The position numbers were made by a program, and so were the translations under genes. 64,000 nt of DNA, taken from positions 9,920,802 through 9,984,801 of the forward strand of contig NC_045145.1 of the NCBI RefSeq assembly GCF_008831285.2. The letters run 5' to 3'. Under the pieces are notes generated by a model. It ran no database searches. It was not told where the DNA came from and worked only from the letters and a program-made list of their open reading frames with translations. Of this stretch, positions 24,701-36,695 are shown piece after piece; the stretch's first letter is position 1, and each line of letters begins with the position of its first letter. This DNA comes from Nymphaea colorata (taxonomy: Eukaryota; Streptophyta; Magnoliopsida; Nymphaeales; Nymphaeaceae).

Positions 24701-26200
24701 CTCATGCCTAATCTTGAAAATCTTGAACCCTCTAACTTTTTTGAAGCTCAACAAGATCCTAGGTGGATAGAGGCTATGACAAGTGAAATTCAGGCATTGC
24801 ATAAGAATGAAACATGGGAGCTTGTGGTTCCAAAACTCCATGCTAATATAGTTGGATGTCGATGGATATATAAAATTAAATGTCATGCTGATGGAACTAT
24901 GGCATGCTACAAAGCTAGACTTGTGGCAAAAGGGTATAGTCAAGGTGCAGGAATCGACTATTTTGATACATTCAGTCCGGTCATCAAGCCTACTACTATC
25001 TGTTTGGTTCTTACTATTACTTACAGTAAATGATGGGATATACAACAGTTTCTTCATGGCTCTCTAAAGGAAGAAGTTTTTGTGATGCAGCCACCTGGAT
25101 TTGAGGACCCAATACACCCAAATCACGTTTGCCGACTCAAGAAATCCTAGTATGGACTAAAGCATGCACCCAGGGCATGGTATGATAGTCTTTGTTCTTA
25201 CTTATTTTCTCGTGGATTCCAAGAGTCACAATCTGATTCCTCTCTTGTTATCTGTATACCTCCTTCTTCTACTATTTATTTTTTATATACATGGATGATA
25301 TTATTGTCACTGGCAGCGCCATTCAAGAGGTTCAGAACATAATCAAAGATCTCTTGCAGCACTTTTCAATCAAGAATTTAGGGCCTCTTCATTATTTTCT
25401 TGGAATCAAGATAAATTACTCTAATGATGTACTTTTTATGTCATAGAGGCAATACATCAGAAACATCTTGGCAAAAGCTCACATGACTAATGCCAAGCCT
25501 GTGACTACACCACCTACCCCTAACTCATCCTTATCGAGATATGAAGGGACTCAACTTACTAATGCAAATTTATACTGGAGTTTGGTAGGGGCACTTCAAT
25601 ATGCTACATTAACAAGATCTGATATTGCCTTCACAGTAACTAAAGCTTGTCAGTTTAAGCATGAACCCACTAATGTCAAACGTATTCTTCACTATCTTTA
25701 AGGCACCATAAGTTATGGACTCAAAATTCACAAGGTTTCAAAGTGGTCATTTGAAATTTATGTAGATACAGATTGGGTAGGATGTTTTGATGATCGGCGA
25801 TCTACTAATGGATTTGTTAGCTTGCTTGGAGGCAATATCTTATCCTCAGGATCATACAAGCAATACACAGTGGCACGTTCATCAATTGAAGCCGAATACA
25901 AGGCTCTTGCTAGAGGAGTTTCTGAACTTATTTGGTTAAAGTCTTTATTATCAGAATTGCATATTTATCATCATGGTCCTCCCATAGTAAGATGTGATAA
26001 TCTAAGAGCAACATCTTTGGGGACAAATCTGGTGTTTCATGCTCATACAAAGCATATTGAAATTGATTTTCACTTTGTATGAGCAAAGGTGGCTAAGAAG
26101 GAAATCAAAATTGAATTAACTCCATCTAAACATCAATTGGTAGAAGCCTTACCTGGACCACGATTTCATTATTTGAAATATAAACTCAATCTGGTTGACA
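21800..26200 (+). pseudogene. gag-pol remnant of copia D
   Basis: Domains in order: gag (about 21,840-22,560; clear segment 22,108-22,350), zinc knuckle (about 22,590-22,635, with stops inside), protease (about 22,750, the DSGA active site reads DIRA), pre-integrase finger (23,240-23,285, HYHLGHAPF), integrase (23,718-24,150; FRSDNGGEF and NGLVERKHHH kept, first Asp of the triad replaced by Tyr), reverse transcriptase (24,704-25,460; VGCRWIYKIK, GYSQGAGIDYFDTFSPV, and YMDD at about 25,288 in a shifted frame) and RNase H (25,468-26,180; SSIEAEY and VRCDN). Stops and frameshifts occur in almost every segment. The pre-integrase/integrase junction is split by a MITE. Confidence 0.93.
23413..23717. 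mobile_element. GC-rich foldback MITE of hAT type (305 bp) in copia D
   Basis: Inverted ends TAAGGGTGGGCATCGGGC and GCCCGATGCCCACCCTTA, flanked by CATGTCAT on both sides (23,405-23,412 and 23,718-23,725). The outer arms are made of GGCCGGGCC-type words and can fold on each other; the centre (about 23,515-23,630) is almost pure A/T. There is no coding capacity. Confidence 0.92.
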
Positions 26201-26210
26201 CCTAGTTTCG

Positions 26211-26223
26211 CTTGAGGGGAAGA
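26211..26223 (+). other. Polypurine tract of copia D
   Basis: CTTGAGGGGAAGA directly before the 3' LTR start TGATAATAATC. Confidence 0.9.
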
Positions 26224-26521
26224 TGATAATAATCATATGGTGGATCGCACCAACCGCCAAACAGAAGCACTCACACATGATGGAGCAGTTGAATAGCTAG
26301 TTTTACAGGCCACGTTACTAAAATCTGTACTTCAGATTCTAAAATAAATGGGATCAACACTGCTGTAAATAACTGTCAAAATGAATAATAAAGGCCCCCC
26401 ACTATCTCTCGTTAACTTTTTATGAGAGCAGAGTGGTTTTCTACCATGGATGTAAGTTCCAAATGAACTAAACCACATAAATTGTGTGTGATAACATTTT
26501 GTGTTTGTTTCACTCTCTACA
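26224..26521 (+). repeat. 3' LTR of copia D (298 bp)
   Basis: Begins TGATAATAATCATATGG and ends CTCTCTACA; followed by the target duplication CAAGG. Aligned copy of the 5' LTR with scattered substitutions and small indels. Confidence 0.93.
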
Positions 26522-26757
26522 CAAGGTTGTATGCACAGTTTCTTCGCAAAGAAACTTTGCACATAAGCATCATCCTTTATGAGTTAGAGGTTGTTTTTTC
26601 TGAGGCCAAGAGTCTTCCTTTCAGCATGCCCAAGTTCATTATGCCTCTAAGAAGGAGCTAAGTTCAGAGGGAGCTAAGCCCAGCCCTAGTAGCATGCCTA
26701 TATCTAAAGGAATGAAATTAAGCATCTAGTTATGAAAATGCTGGAGAGTGGCACAAT

Positions 26758-27470
26758 TTGTCTTTCGTTGAGTCTCTTCTCCTCTTTCATATTCTAATAA
26801 AGAGAAAAGATAATTCATGGAGGTTATGTGTTGACTACCATGAAGTCAATGACATCACTGTTAAAGATATACACCCTATCCATATCATTGATGAGCCTCT
26901 TGATGAATTGTATGGAGTCTATTTCATTACCAAGCTTGACCTTCATTCAAGATACCACCAGATTAAGCTGGTTAGACATGAGGTTGAAAAGACAGCTTTT
27001 GGTACCCATTATGGCCAATATGAATTCCTTGTCATGTCCTTTGGCATTGCCAACATTCATGCCACTTTTCAGCATTCATAAATGATTTCTTCATGATCTA
27101 CCTATGTTAGGTTTTTCATGCCTTCTTCGTGAACCCATGGTGGCCAATATGAATCCCTTGTCATGTCTTTTGTCCAACACTCATGCCACATTTTAACGTA
27201 TCATAAATGATGCCTTCATGATCTACCTGTGTCAGTTTTTTGTGCCTTCTTTGTTGACATGTTCATCCACTCTAAGACCTGAGATTATTATCTTTGCCAT
27301 GTTTGGGCCATGTTGTCTACCTTATAGAGTCACCAGTTATTTGCCAACCAGTCTAAATGCCTATTTAGCCAACAAGAAGTACTTTATCTCAACCACAATG
27401 TTGGTTCAAATGGTGTGATAACTGACCCATAGAAGCTTCGAGCCATGGAGCAGTGGCTAACTTCCAATGA
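26758..27470 (+). pseudogene. Ty3/gypsy reverse-transcriptase fragment
   Basis: The stretch 26,758-27,081 matches the start of gypsy reverse transcriptase: RKDNSWRLCVDYHEVND, then a VKDIHPI block, ITKLDLHSRYHQIKL and HYGQYEFLVMSFG. A later piece (about 27,345-27,465) reads FANQSKCLFSQQEVLYL and TDP-KL-AMEQW in broken frames, as in the RT-RNase H connection. A segment of about 110-130 bases containing the YEFLVM block is duplicated in tandem. No LTR, gag or integrase was identified around it. It starts about 230 bases after copia D and may be the older target of that element. Confidence 0.82.
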
Positions 27471-29147
27471 CGTCCAATTCTTATGAAGGCCACCATTTGA
27501 CAAGGAGCACTACATTATTTAGGCTTATTAAGGCAATACAAAAGCTCACATGCGACAAGGATTTGGTGATCTTAAGTCAATTTATCAAGTGTATCTTGTG
27601 CTGATCTTTATGATCAGGCCATGGCCATTTTCTCATGTTAAATTCAATGTGTGTCAATTTTAGATGGCATGAGATTGATGGACATCAAGACTGTGTAATG
27701 GAACTAAGCACATCTTTAGCAAGTGTTACACAAGCTACATTTGACCAATATCTACCTTTTGAAGTTTGCAATTGTTTTTTGCATTTCAAGGGTCACCGTT
27801 CCCCAAGCTGTAGTGGTTACCTTGGAGATGTAAAGTGAAAGATTGAAATACGAGAAAAGTATACATACAACTACAAAATCGTTTTAGTTGCCTTTCAAAT
27901 AGTTAATTCCCATTTAATAGGAGGTTGTACTTGTCTTCCCATTGAGTGGAATACATGAGGGTCTTTCTGACATATTGATGCTTCTCCGAAGAATAGCACA
28001 TGGTTTTCATATTAAAGGATATTTCTCCAGAATCCATGCATGGTGAGGCGACAAAATTGTCGTTGAAACAGTAATTGCTAATTCCTCCATGACTATACTA
28101 AAAAATGGGGATAAACCACAACTTTCTTAGCCTCAACACAACCACTCTGCTTGCTTATGATTCTGACCAGCTAGTGTAGCCTAGCTTTATTAAGATCAAC
28201 TTGAAGTTTGGAATCATGTTAAGTCTAATCCAAGGATAGCTCACATATTAAAAGCTGAACCAAGCTTCCATCAATATGGATTTGGGCTTTCGCCTTTGTA
28301 AACAACTTTGTTACCCATCCAATGTTTTCCAGACCTCATATAAGGTAATGACAAAAATAGAAAAGGTCATTGGACAGCAATATAAGCTCTTTTGAGGTCC
28401 ATTTGTAGCACAAACTAAAGTTGAGCATTGTAATTCCTTGAATGCAATATTGTTGTTGCCAAAAGATAGCTATGTTGAAGATAAGTGCCCCCTAATAAAA
28501 TCAAACTATGTAGGTGAGACCAATTGGTAGATAACACTTTTAATGTGATATGGATGTACTTTGGCGACATTACACTTTACAGCACCAAGCATGGCAATGA
28601 AATGAAATTTGTTGATGTCATGGGCATCATTTGCCTTCAGATTGAAGATGAGAGCAGTGATAGAGAAAAATTACAAGCATTGTAGAGTTTTATAAAGTTC
28701 TAAGAGGTGATTCAAAAGATACAGTTTGATAGTGTCCCAAAATTTAAGAAGTATGTCTACCCAAAAGCACCCTCAAAGTCTTGCGCTTTCCACCTTGCTA
28801 AGTCATTGACAATAACTTGTGTGCATCCTGATTTGAAAGTCCCGCATAACCTAAATATTGTTGTGAATGGATCGAATTGGAATCAGATGTACCTTTTACT
28901 ACATCCTATTTGTCGGACGTTTATATATAAAAATTAGGATTCTGCTTTGAATACGAATGGACATATGTACCATATATGATCCAATTTTAAATTTAGAATC
29001 TAAATTGACTTTTAATTCACATCAAATTCTTACTTGAACTTTTAAATGCACAAAATCTAAACCACAAGACTGACTTTCAAAATGTGTGTATATTGGATAT
29101 AAGATATTTAGTTAAAAGTGAACCTAATCTAAATCTCATCCAATATT
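27471..29147. other. Unassigned, possibly further gypsy remains
   Basis: Short open stretches on the plus strand (for example 28,707-28,937) do not match any protein I recognise. Composition and position suggest decayed downstream parts of the gypsy element, but this is inference. Confidence 0.3.
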
Positions 29148-29167
29148 AAAAAAAAAAAAAAAAAAAA
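29148..29167 (+). repeat. Poly-A run
   Basis: About 20 consecutive A residues, followed by AATCTAAATCTG-like words on both sides. It could be the tail of a retroposed sequence, but no coding part precedes it. Confidence 0.6.
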
Positions 29168-29839
29168 CTAGATCTGAATCTGATTGGATATCATTTCATA
29201 AATCTAAATCTGGTTAGATTTCTTAATCGAATGGTCTATTTTTTTTTCCATAGCTAAGTAGTTTAGTCGGATATCCTATTTGAATCCTATCCATTGACAT
29301 CCTTAGACCCCATAAATCAATATAACTGACCCCTACAGAAGAATAGAGAAGCATTTTTTTGCTGTACTTGGTAGCCCGAAGAAGGCAACTATACAAATGC
29401 TTGCTTGGTATTAAAGTTCATCTGTGGTAATTAATGGACATCACATTATTCTTCTAGTGCTTATGAGAAGCCATTTAGTGGAAAAGATTAGTGCTCTTGT
29501 CCCCACATATGAACCAGTTAAGTTCTCTGTCTTGTGCTTTATTTCCTCTTTAGCCCACTGATCGTTTAGAGGTAGTGTTAATTCTTTAATCTACTTATTT
29601 AATTTTTTGAAACTAGTCCTCTGGCACAGAGGAAGAGTGCTTGGCCAACTACACATACAGTTCACTTAAGTCCACTTCCCAGTAATTGATTTAGTAAAAC
29701 TTAGTTATATCATTGCCTTTTACTCGTGCTCTATTATGAGATTTAACTATGTTTGTCTTTACATTTTAAACCAAAAGCAGCTCATTTAGTGGTTATCGGC
29801 AAGGCCCATGATTATGTGAGTAGATGCCACAATTCTTGC

Positions 29840-30140
29840 TCATGCAACTTCCATTATTCGAGCATGAACCTTTTGGCCTTTAACAAACTGAGACCCCCAA
29901 GATAGAAGGGTTCCATCCAAAAAATAAAGACATATTGGTGTAGTCCATTCATTTGACCAGAGACATCTTTCACCAGTAATAGGCAGAGAGAATAAAGCAT
30001 GGTCTTGAATGAAATGCTGAAAGCCTCGAATAACCACATTGAGAGTGACATTGTGAATGAAATCTTCAATTGTCGATAGGCAATTGAAATCACCAACAAT
30101 ACTATGTGCAAAGCCATGTATATAAAGAGTAGTGTCATGT
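29840..30140 (-). pseudogene. LINE endonuclease fragment
   Basis: The minus strand shows a block beginning GDFN (about 30,090), then HFIQDHALFSLPITGERCLW and SNEWTTP. This is the pattern of plant L1-type apurinic endonuclease domains (Gly-Asp-Phe-Asn, then leucine-rich helix, Gly-x-x-x-Thr-Trp-Ser-Asn). Only the C-terminal half of the domain is present and nothing else of the LINE is seen next to it. It is separate from the LINE at 33-45 kb, because minus-strand order would place that endonuclease at 36.7-40.4 kb. Confidence 0.6.
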
Positions 30141-30488
30141 CATCCCAAAAGTAGACCTACATGCTCTAGCATGACGCCTTGAAAGATATTGGCTAATCAA
30201 AGTAGACTCACGGTTTTCCTTTTAAGATCGTACACGCACCAAGATGCCTCCTTGAAACAAGGTTGCACTGCAGTTTGCAAGATTTGTTGTTCGACGCGGA
30301 TAACCCCAATCTGATCACGAACTGATAACATGCACGCCTCGTAATAATATTAGCTGGGGGTTTTAGATCCCCGAAGGCATACAATGGTCCTATACTGAAT
30401 TGAATTAGTGCTGACGAGATCTCTGGGCAGTTGCCTATATAATCCCAAAAAAATATTTGTTTATATAGAGGTGCTCCTTGTCACTTGC

Positions 30489-30506
30489 TTATATATATAT
30501 ATATAA

Positions 30507-30582
<76 letters not shown>
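30489..30582. repeat. (AT)n microsatellite
   Basis: About 94 bases of AT/TA repeats with one AAATAAAT interruption. Confidence 0.97.
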
Positions 30583-30584
<2 letters not shown>

Positions 30585-33289
30585 CCCTCATTCCTTTTAC
30601 TATCTATTTAAATCTAAACTTTTGGAAGCTTTAAAATTTAGTTACTTCGCCAAAGTGCACCCAAGACTAAAATTTTGGGCTCCATCCTTGCATGGGTCCC
30701 CACTGCATAACATGAGCAGCGCAAGCATGATGCCCTCACTGTCCATATAACCAGCTTTGGGAAGTATGGCATGGGAGGGCAACTGTTGAAGGAGCATGCA
30801 TAGTAATAAGCTGATTGCTCACCAGAGACATGACTACAGTCACATACACTCGAGATGTGTTCACTGGCAGGAAGTGGGGCAGGAAAAAAGAGGATGATGG
30901 TAATGTGGTTGTGTGTATTTTAGGAACGCCTACAAGCTTTAGAGAGGATACTTTATGCATCGTCAATGGACGAGAGGAGCCTCTAGATCTCCAATTTTTA
31001 TGGCATGAACCGTTTTCATGTTCTCCAGAACAAAAGATTAGAACAATCTGGAGCTAAACATTGAGTTGGATGGTAGTGCAGAAGTCTGATAATAAACCGT
31101 GAGTCACATGATATCCAAAACAATGGCCTTGCCCCATAATTTTAGAAAGGCAGTAACCCTGAAAGGCCACCATTCTCCCTTATGGCTGGCCATGTGGCCC
31201 CACCTCTAACCGCTGCCAACAATGATTGCCAAGGACAGCATCGCTGCCAATCCTTCTTCAGGTAGCACAAGGGAAAAGGAGATAAAGAAGCAACAACCCC
31301 ATCGCTAATGAATCTCCTTTAATTGACTGATGTGTAATATTAAGATGGGGTAAATAGAAAGGAAACAAACAGGCCATTTTCAGGTAAAGCAATAGTGACA
31401 ACTAGATAGGAAAAATCTAGGCATATGCCCTCCTACAGCCAGTCTCATAGAGAGAGAGCGAAGCGCATCTGTTGACGCCCTAAGACAGAGAAAGATGGAG
31501 TCGAGATATGCCACATATTACCTTTGAACAAAGTAAAAATTCTGCAAATCTGACACCTTGTATCCCTCTAATGACCTGTCACGTTCTGTCTTAATCTTGT
31601 AAACTCATTTCAAACCTATATTTGCACAAGAAGAACAATATGTCACAAGTGAAATTTTATTATATCACTAGTTTGAGACTCCTTTGTAGACACAGTTTCA
31701 TCTTCAATATGCAATCCTTCCCAATGGTTCTCCAGTGGAGCATCATCACAAAAGGAATCATCTTTCGCTAATTCACTTCATTACAGAAGGAATCGTCTTT
31801 GACAAATTCACATTCAAAATCATGGAGAAACCAATACGCCTTTTCTTCCTTAGTCATCGCATACAATTCTATAATATTCTTGTTATTTTTCAGATCATAA
31901 CAGATATCCTTTTTAGTTTTCAACCAAGTCACATGATACCTCAGATTTGTCCTCTGTCGACACTCTGATACTGGTCTTCGGACACATCAGGACATGTTTT
32001 CGATTGGGTTTGAGTTAGACCCAATATAAAACACAAACAATGCATGAATCTTTTTGTCAAATTTTGTATATATACATTAAACGTAATTCAAAATTCATTA
32101 AACCCATTTTTTCAACATAATGGGCTGATTTTGTGGGATTTTCTATATATCATATATATGTATTGCTTTGTCCCCGTACCTACATTTGTACCGCTACCCG
32201 CTGCCCATGCCAGTACCAGAACAGGTATCCTTGTGACTTAGGTTTTCCAAATTATCCAATACCATGAGATTACTTTAAAGGAGTTTGTCATCATTTCAAC
32301 TCCAAACAAAATATTGATTCCAAAATACTTGAAATATAGCATAACAAAGTCTCACTTTATAAATCATTTTTACTAGACTTTCTTTAACATGAATTCCGAA
32401 AGGCATGTGATATGCATACAACAATAAGAATTGCTTCAACCTAAAATGCCTCAAATTTGGTCATAAATAAAAAGCGTTCAGACAATTCGAAATATGTACT
32501 TATGTTCTTTCTGTACTTTAGGTCAATAACCCCTTCAAGTATAAGATATTCTTCATTCAAATAAATTTTCTTTTTGAATTTCTAAAAGTCCTCATGTTTT
32601 ACGTAAACTGATTTTTGACCATACTGCGAAAATATTTGAAACAGAAAAAACTTGTGACCAGTTCCTAAGAATATAAATCCGTGTATCATCGTGCACAATT
32701 ATAACATAAAGTGTTTAGGGAGATCACAAGACCCGGGCTGCATTATCTAAATGCACCAATTCAAGAGCCTTGAAAGAAGATTAACAATTATTCACAAATC
32801 CAAAAGCGTGCCCCATCGTAATGCTTCATAGTCAAAGTTTACAATATATAGTTGGTTGAGTTTTTAGGTTTGCAGGAAGTAACAGCATTGCTTGTGCCTC
32901 CTATTATCAACATAGTGGAAAATCAAAGAAGTTGGAGGACCGAAGTAAAGATAACTTATTTCCATAAAATCCAACGCAGCACCAAGACGTTCACAAAGTA
33001 ACAGGGGTATGATAGGATGCAAAATTACAAGCCTTAAAAACAAAACTTAAAATGAATGCTCAAGCTATATCCGAATAAATACAATATCACCTTTGTTACT
33101 CTTAATAGTTTATTAACGACACTCAGATTAGAGGTATCTTTACACACTAAATACTAAAAGAGACTTTTGTCATACTTCTAACAATGCATTTCAAGACAAC
33201 ATTATAATGGGGAAAATCCCTTATTTATAATACACAACGCTATACAGCCATTCGGGATGCCTAATGACTAGTCGATCCCCCTCACTATT
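30583..33289. other. Intergenic, no gene recognised
   Basis: No coding similarity could be supported on either strand. Frames at 30,815-31,057 and 31,735-31,968 are unrecognised and probably chance. The stretch 32,000-33,000 may be old copia sequence on the minus strand, but no motif is clear enough to claim it. Confidence 0.3.
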
Positions 33290-36200
33290 TTCAAACGACA
33301 ACCACTAAAAGTTTATCACGGAGAAACAAAGAATGGAATCTCAATACAGCTTTGGTAATCAAGTCTGCTATCTGGTACTTCCAATGAAGGATTGTTAGGA
33401 AGTAGGCTCCCACCTTTATTACCAAAAAAATATATATATGTACGAGAAAGAACATGGGATGCAAGGCATCTACATCAAAAAAGCTCAAACGAGCAACCAA
33501 TTGACATAACACTGCAACTCCAAAAAACCCCCATAGACGACTACGGGTTCGCCATCTTAAAGGCAGCATACTAAAAGGAGTCCAATTGATCAACCATTGC
33601 CAAACCTGCAATTGGCATCCCTGTAATTGGGTAGGCATTGACCTACGTTGTATGACATCACATCATTGGAAATAAGCATCTGATTGGACATGTGAGACAG
33701 ATGAGCCCACTGAGAAGGCCATCTTCTCCTACCATTTAAAGTATTTTTCAGCCTTCTTTTCCAGCCGATGTTGGAGGAGAAAATGATACGTCCAGAATTG
33801 GCTGTGTTAAACAGCTCCAAGCCCCACTGCAGTGCTGAGAACTGGGCTGAATCATGCCCCCCCCTACCACCTCCCTGTTCCACATATGTTTCTGGTGGCC
33901 TTCTTGCATGAACAAAAATACCACTCAGATGTCTCCTCTTTCCTATCCTGTGGAGGATGACATACAGAGAGTTCTGTAAAAGCTGCCTTGATTTCTTTGC
34001 TGTAACTACTCCCATCTGCAGCCATGTTTCCACCATAATCCTATCTTCCTCTTTCCAACTAATGGCCCTAAAAACATCGTGCGAGTACTGCCATACTGCA
34101 CAAGGCAGGTTCCAAGCTTCCTTAGGCTCCCAATCCCCATGGAAAATTTTATTGCTCGCCCACCATAGTTCCAGATGATAATTAGAAACACCCTGCGCCA
34201 GCATTTAGTAAGCCATTCTTTTGGAGCTTGACCTCCACCCACTGCTTAAAGACCATACAAACTGCCCTCCATGGGATTTTGGATTTCAGAAAATAACTCA
34301 GACAGAACTCCATACCTTAGAAGCAATCCCACATTTGATAAAGGGATGAAAATTAGATTCTTCCTGCCGTAGGCACATGCAGCAAGCATTAGGGAGACTG
34401 ATACCATAGAGTTTGAGCCTACCAAGAGTGTGCATTCTATTCTCACATGCGATATACAAGAACCAGTTAGCTCTAGGCAGGGAGCAAGGGTTCCAAATCT
34501 TCAGTCGCCAATCTTCTCTAAGATCATTGGGATTGGACTCTTTGAAGAACATCCCTGCCCTCAGTTTCACTCCTTCCTTGTCCACCCAGACCAGCCTATC
34601 AGGTTTGTCTGAGAAGTTCCATCCCTGCAAAATTCGAATCTCCTGCTGCAGGACTTGCAAGTGACTTAAGTCTCTACTTCTAGCCTCCCAGAGGCACACG
34701 AGGAAATCCAGTCTCATTCACATTTGGCTCCTCATTCTGAACCTATCTAACATAGATATCCCCAACCAGTTATCTGTCCACAACCGAACTTCATCTCCAT
34801 CCTCGATTTTCCATTTCACTTTGTTCTTGATGAGCGTCCAACTCCACCCCTGCTATGCCAACATTGAGCTCCCTTCCACCCAACACGACCACAGCCCCTT
34901 TCCTCTACTGAAATACCTGGTTTGGATCCATGCCTAGACCTTGGAGTTGGAGTTGATCAAATGGGATGGCATGCTCTGCTCGCAAGAAGCGCCCTGTTCG
35001 AATCTTTTAAGCCTCTCACTCCAACGCCTCCTTCCCCTTGGGCCTTGCACAACTGTGACCACCTGCAATCAAATGCATCTTTTTGCTGCCTATGCTGTCA
35101 TTAGCCCAGAGGAAATTGCTCATCATTCTCTCCAACTTAGAAATAATGGACTCGGTAGCTTAAAGGCTTGCATCCATTAGTTGGCAGTTGCTGCACTGTT
35201 ATATTTTTAATAAGGCATAGCCTTCCTTAACAAGAGAGGAGATTAGCTTTCCAGCCGGCAAGTTTCCTCTCCATCCGCTCTAGAAGTGGCCTGCACATGC
35301 TATCTATAAGTCTCCCCGGAGTGAGCGGAAGGCCCACATAGTTGGTTGGAAAATTGTCTGCACTGCAGCCTAGCCACATGGCCAGTTGGAGACATCTGCC
35401 TGCTGATAAGTTGATGCCCAAGATCTTAGATTTCGCCCCATGTAAGTGATAAACCTGTCCATAGCCAAAATGCCAGCACGTAGGAAAATAAGAACGTTGT
35501 CAGCGTAAAGAGTAATTCTCTCGTACCTACAGCACCGTGGTCCGTGGCCCTCTGGGCATCCCAAGTGCTCCACTGTTCACCAAGAACTTAAATCTACGGG
35601 CAACAGACTCCATAACAACAAGGAAAAGATACGGGGAAAGCGGATTCTCCTGCCTGAAGACTCTTATTGCGTCAAAATTATTGATTTCGATTCCATTAAT
35701 CAGCATGGAGAAGCAAGCTGTTTTAACACATTTGATAATTCATTGAATCCAGACTCCATTAAACCCCACACTTTCCGAACTACACTCTAGGAAAAGCCAC
35801 AAGACCATAAAGTAGGCCTTTAATATGTCAAGCTTGAGCCAAGCTACCTCCTGATCGCTGCCCTTGAACCAGTCCACCCAATCTTGAGCCAACGCAAACT
35901 TATCATGGATGTGGCGACCAGGAAGGAAAGTGCGTTGACTGGGATCAACAATCCTAGCTAAAATGGCTCTCATAAGTGCGTTGACTGGGATCAACAATCC
36001 TAGCTAAAATGGCTCTCATTCTTCTTCTTCTGACCATCACTTTAGAGATGGTTTTACAGAAGGCAATCGGTCAAAAGTCTTCAATCATTTTTTCCCCGAC
36101 AAACTTGGGCAACAACATAATATTCGTTTGGTTAACTCCTTTCTTCATTCTGCCCGTCCTGAAAAAATTAATCACTTCTTTGGCAAGATCATGGCCCACT

Positions 36201-36695
36201 ATATCCCAATACTCTTGATAGAAGCAGTTGGGATAACCGTCAGGGCCCGCAGCACTATCCCTATCTATGCCGAAACTGCATTCCTGACTTCCTCCAAGGT
36301 GACATCTTCAGACAGGAGATTGTTTTCTGTCTGAGTCACCTTATGCCCCTCGGCGACCGCCTCAAACTGGCTACCATCAGCTGCTTCCATATTAAGGAAC
36401 CCATGGAAGTACTCTACCGCTGCCCTTAAGATTTCTTCAATGGACTCGTGGCGTTTTCCTTCAATCACCATAGCTCCAATGTGGAGCTTCTTGTCCCTGG
36501 CTTTGACCACCAATTGAAAGAATCGAGTATTCTTATCACCCTCTTTGATTCATCTAATCTTAGCCTTATCCCAACAGCGAATTTCCTGTATGTCATAATA
36601 TCTATTAAGATGCTCTATGGTCATGATAGCCTCCTGCTCTCCCCCATCCTCACCACCCTCAGTCCTGCTCCGAAGGTCCTCCAGCCTGTCCTAGA
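33290..36695 (-). pseudogene. L1-type LINE ORF2: reverse transcriptase, zinc-binding and RNase H part
   Basis: Minus-strand order: linker with IKEGDKNTRFFQ (about 36,560-36,525), thumb-side region (36,513-36,265), reverse transcriptase (about 36,265-35,200) with AAGPDGYPNCF, FLPGRHIHDKFALAQDWVD, QENPLSPYLF and the catalytic box ITLYADN in place of YADD, then the zinc-binding region (34,717-34,298; WFLYIACENRMHTLGRLKLYG and CCMC...H...C), and a C-terminal RNase H-like tail (34,242-33,590). Stops and shifts are frequent. A 46-bp tandem duplication disrupts the RT at 35,928-36,019. No poly-A tail is visible at the left end. It continues to the right of the solo LTR at 40,365. Confidence 0.9.
35928..36019. 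repeat. 46-bp tandem duplication in the LINE
   Basis: Two adjacent, apparently identical copies (35,928-35,973 and 35,974-36,019) starting AAGTGCGTTGACTGGGATCA. The length is not a multiple of three, so it also shifts the frame. Confidence 0.95.

Larger units (their letters stand above)
21477..26521 (+). mobile_element. Full-length Ty1/copia element D, inactive
   Basis: A complete element: 5' LTR, primer-binding site, gag-pol remnant, polypurine tract and 3' LTR, flanked by CAAGG on both sides (21,472-21,476 and 26,522-26,526). It carries one 305-bp MITE. By eye the two LTRs differ at roughly a tenth of positions plus small indels, so the insertion is old. Every coding domain has stops or shifts. 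Confidence 0.95.

Noticed and set aside
27471-28937. Integrated pararetrovirus (caulimovirid) sequence
   Set aside because: The only readable reverse transcriptase nearby is of gypsy type, and no movement-protein or coat-protein motif was seen.
29840-30140. Endonuclease fragment as the missing part of the 33-45 kb LINE
   Set aside because: It lies downstream of that LINE on the minus strand, in the wrong order, so it must come from another copy.
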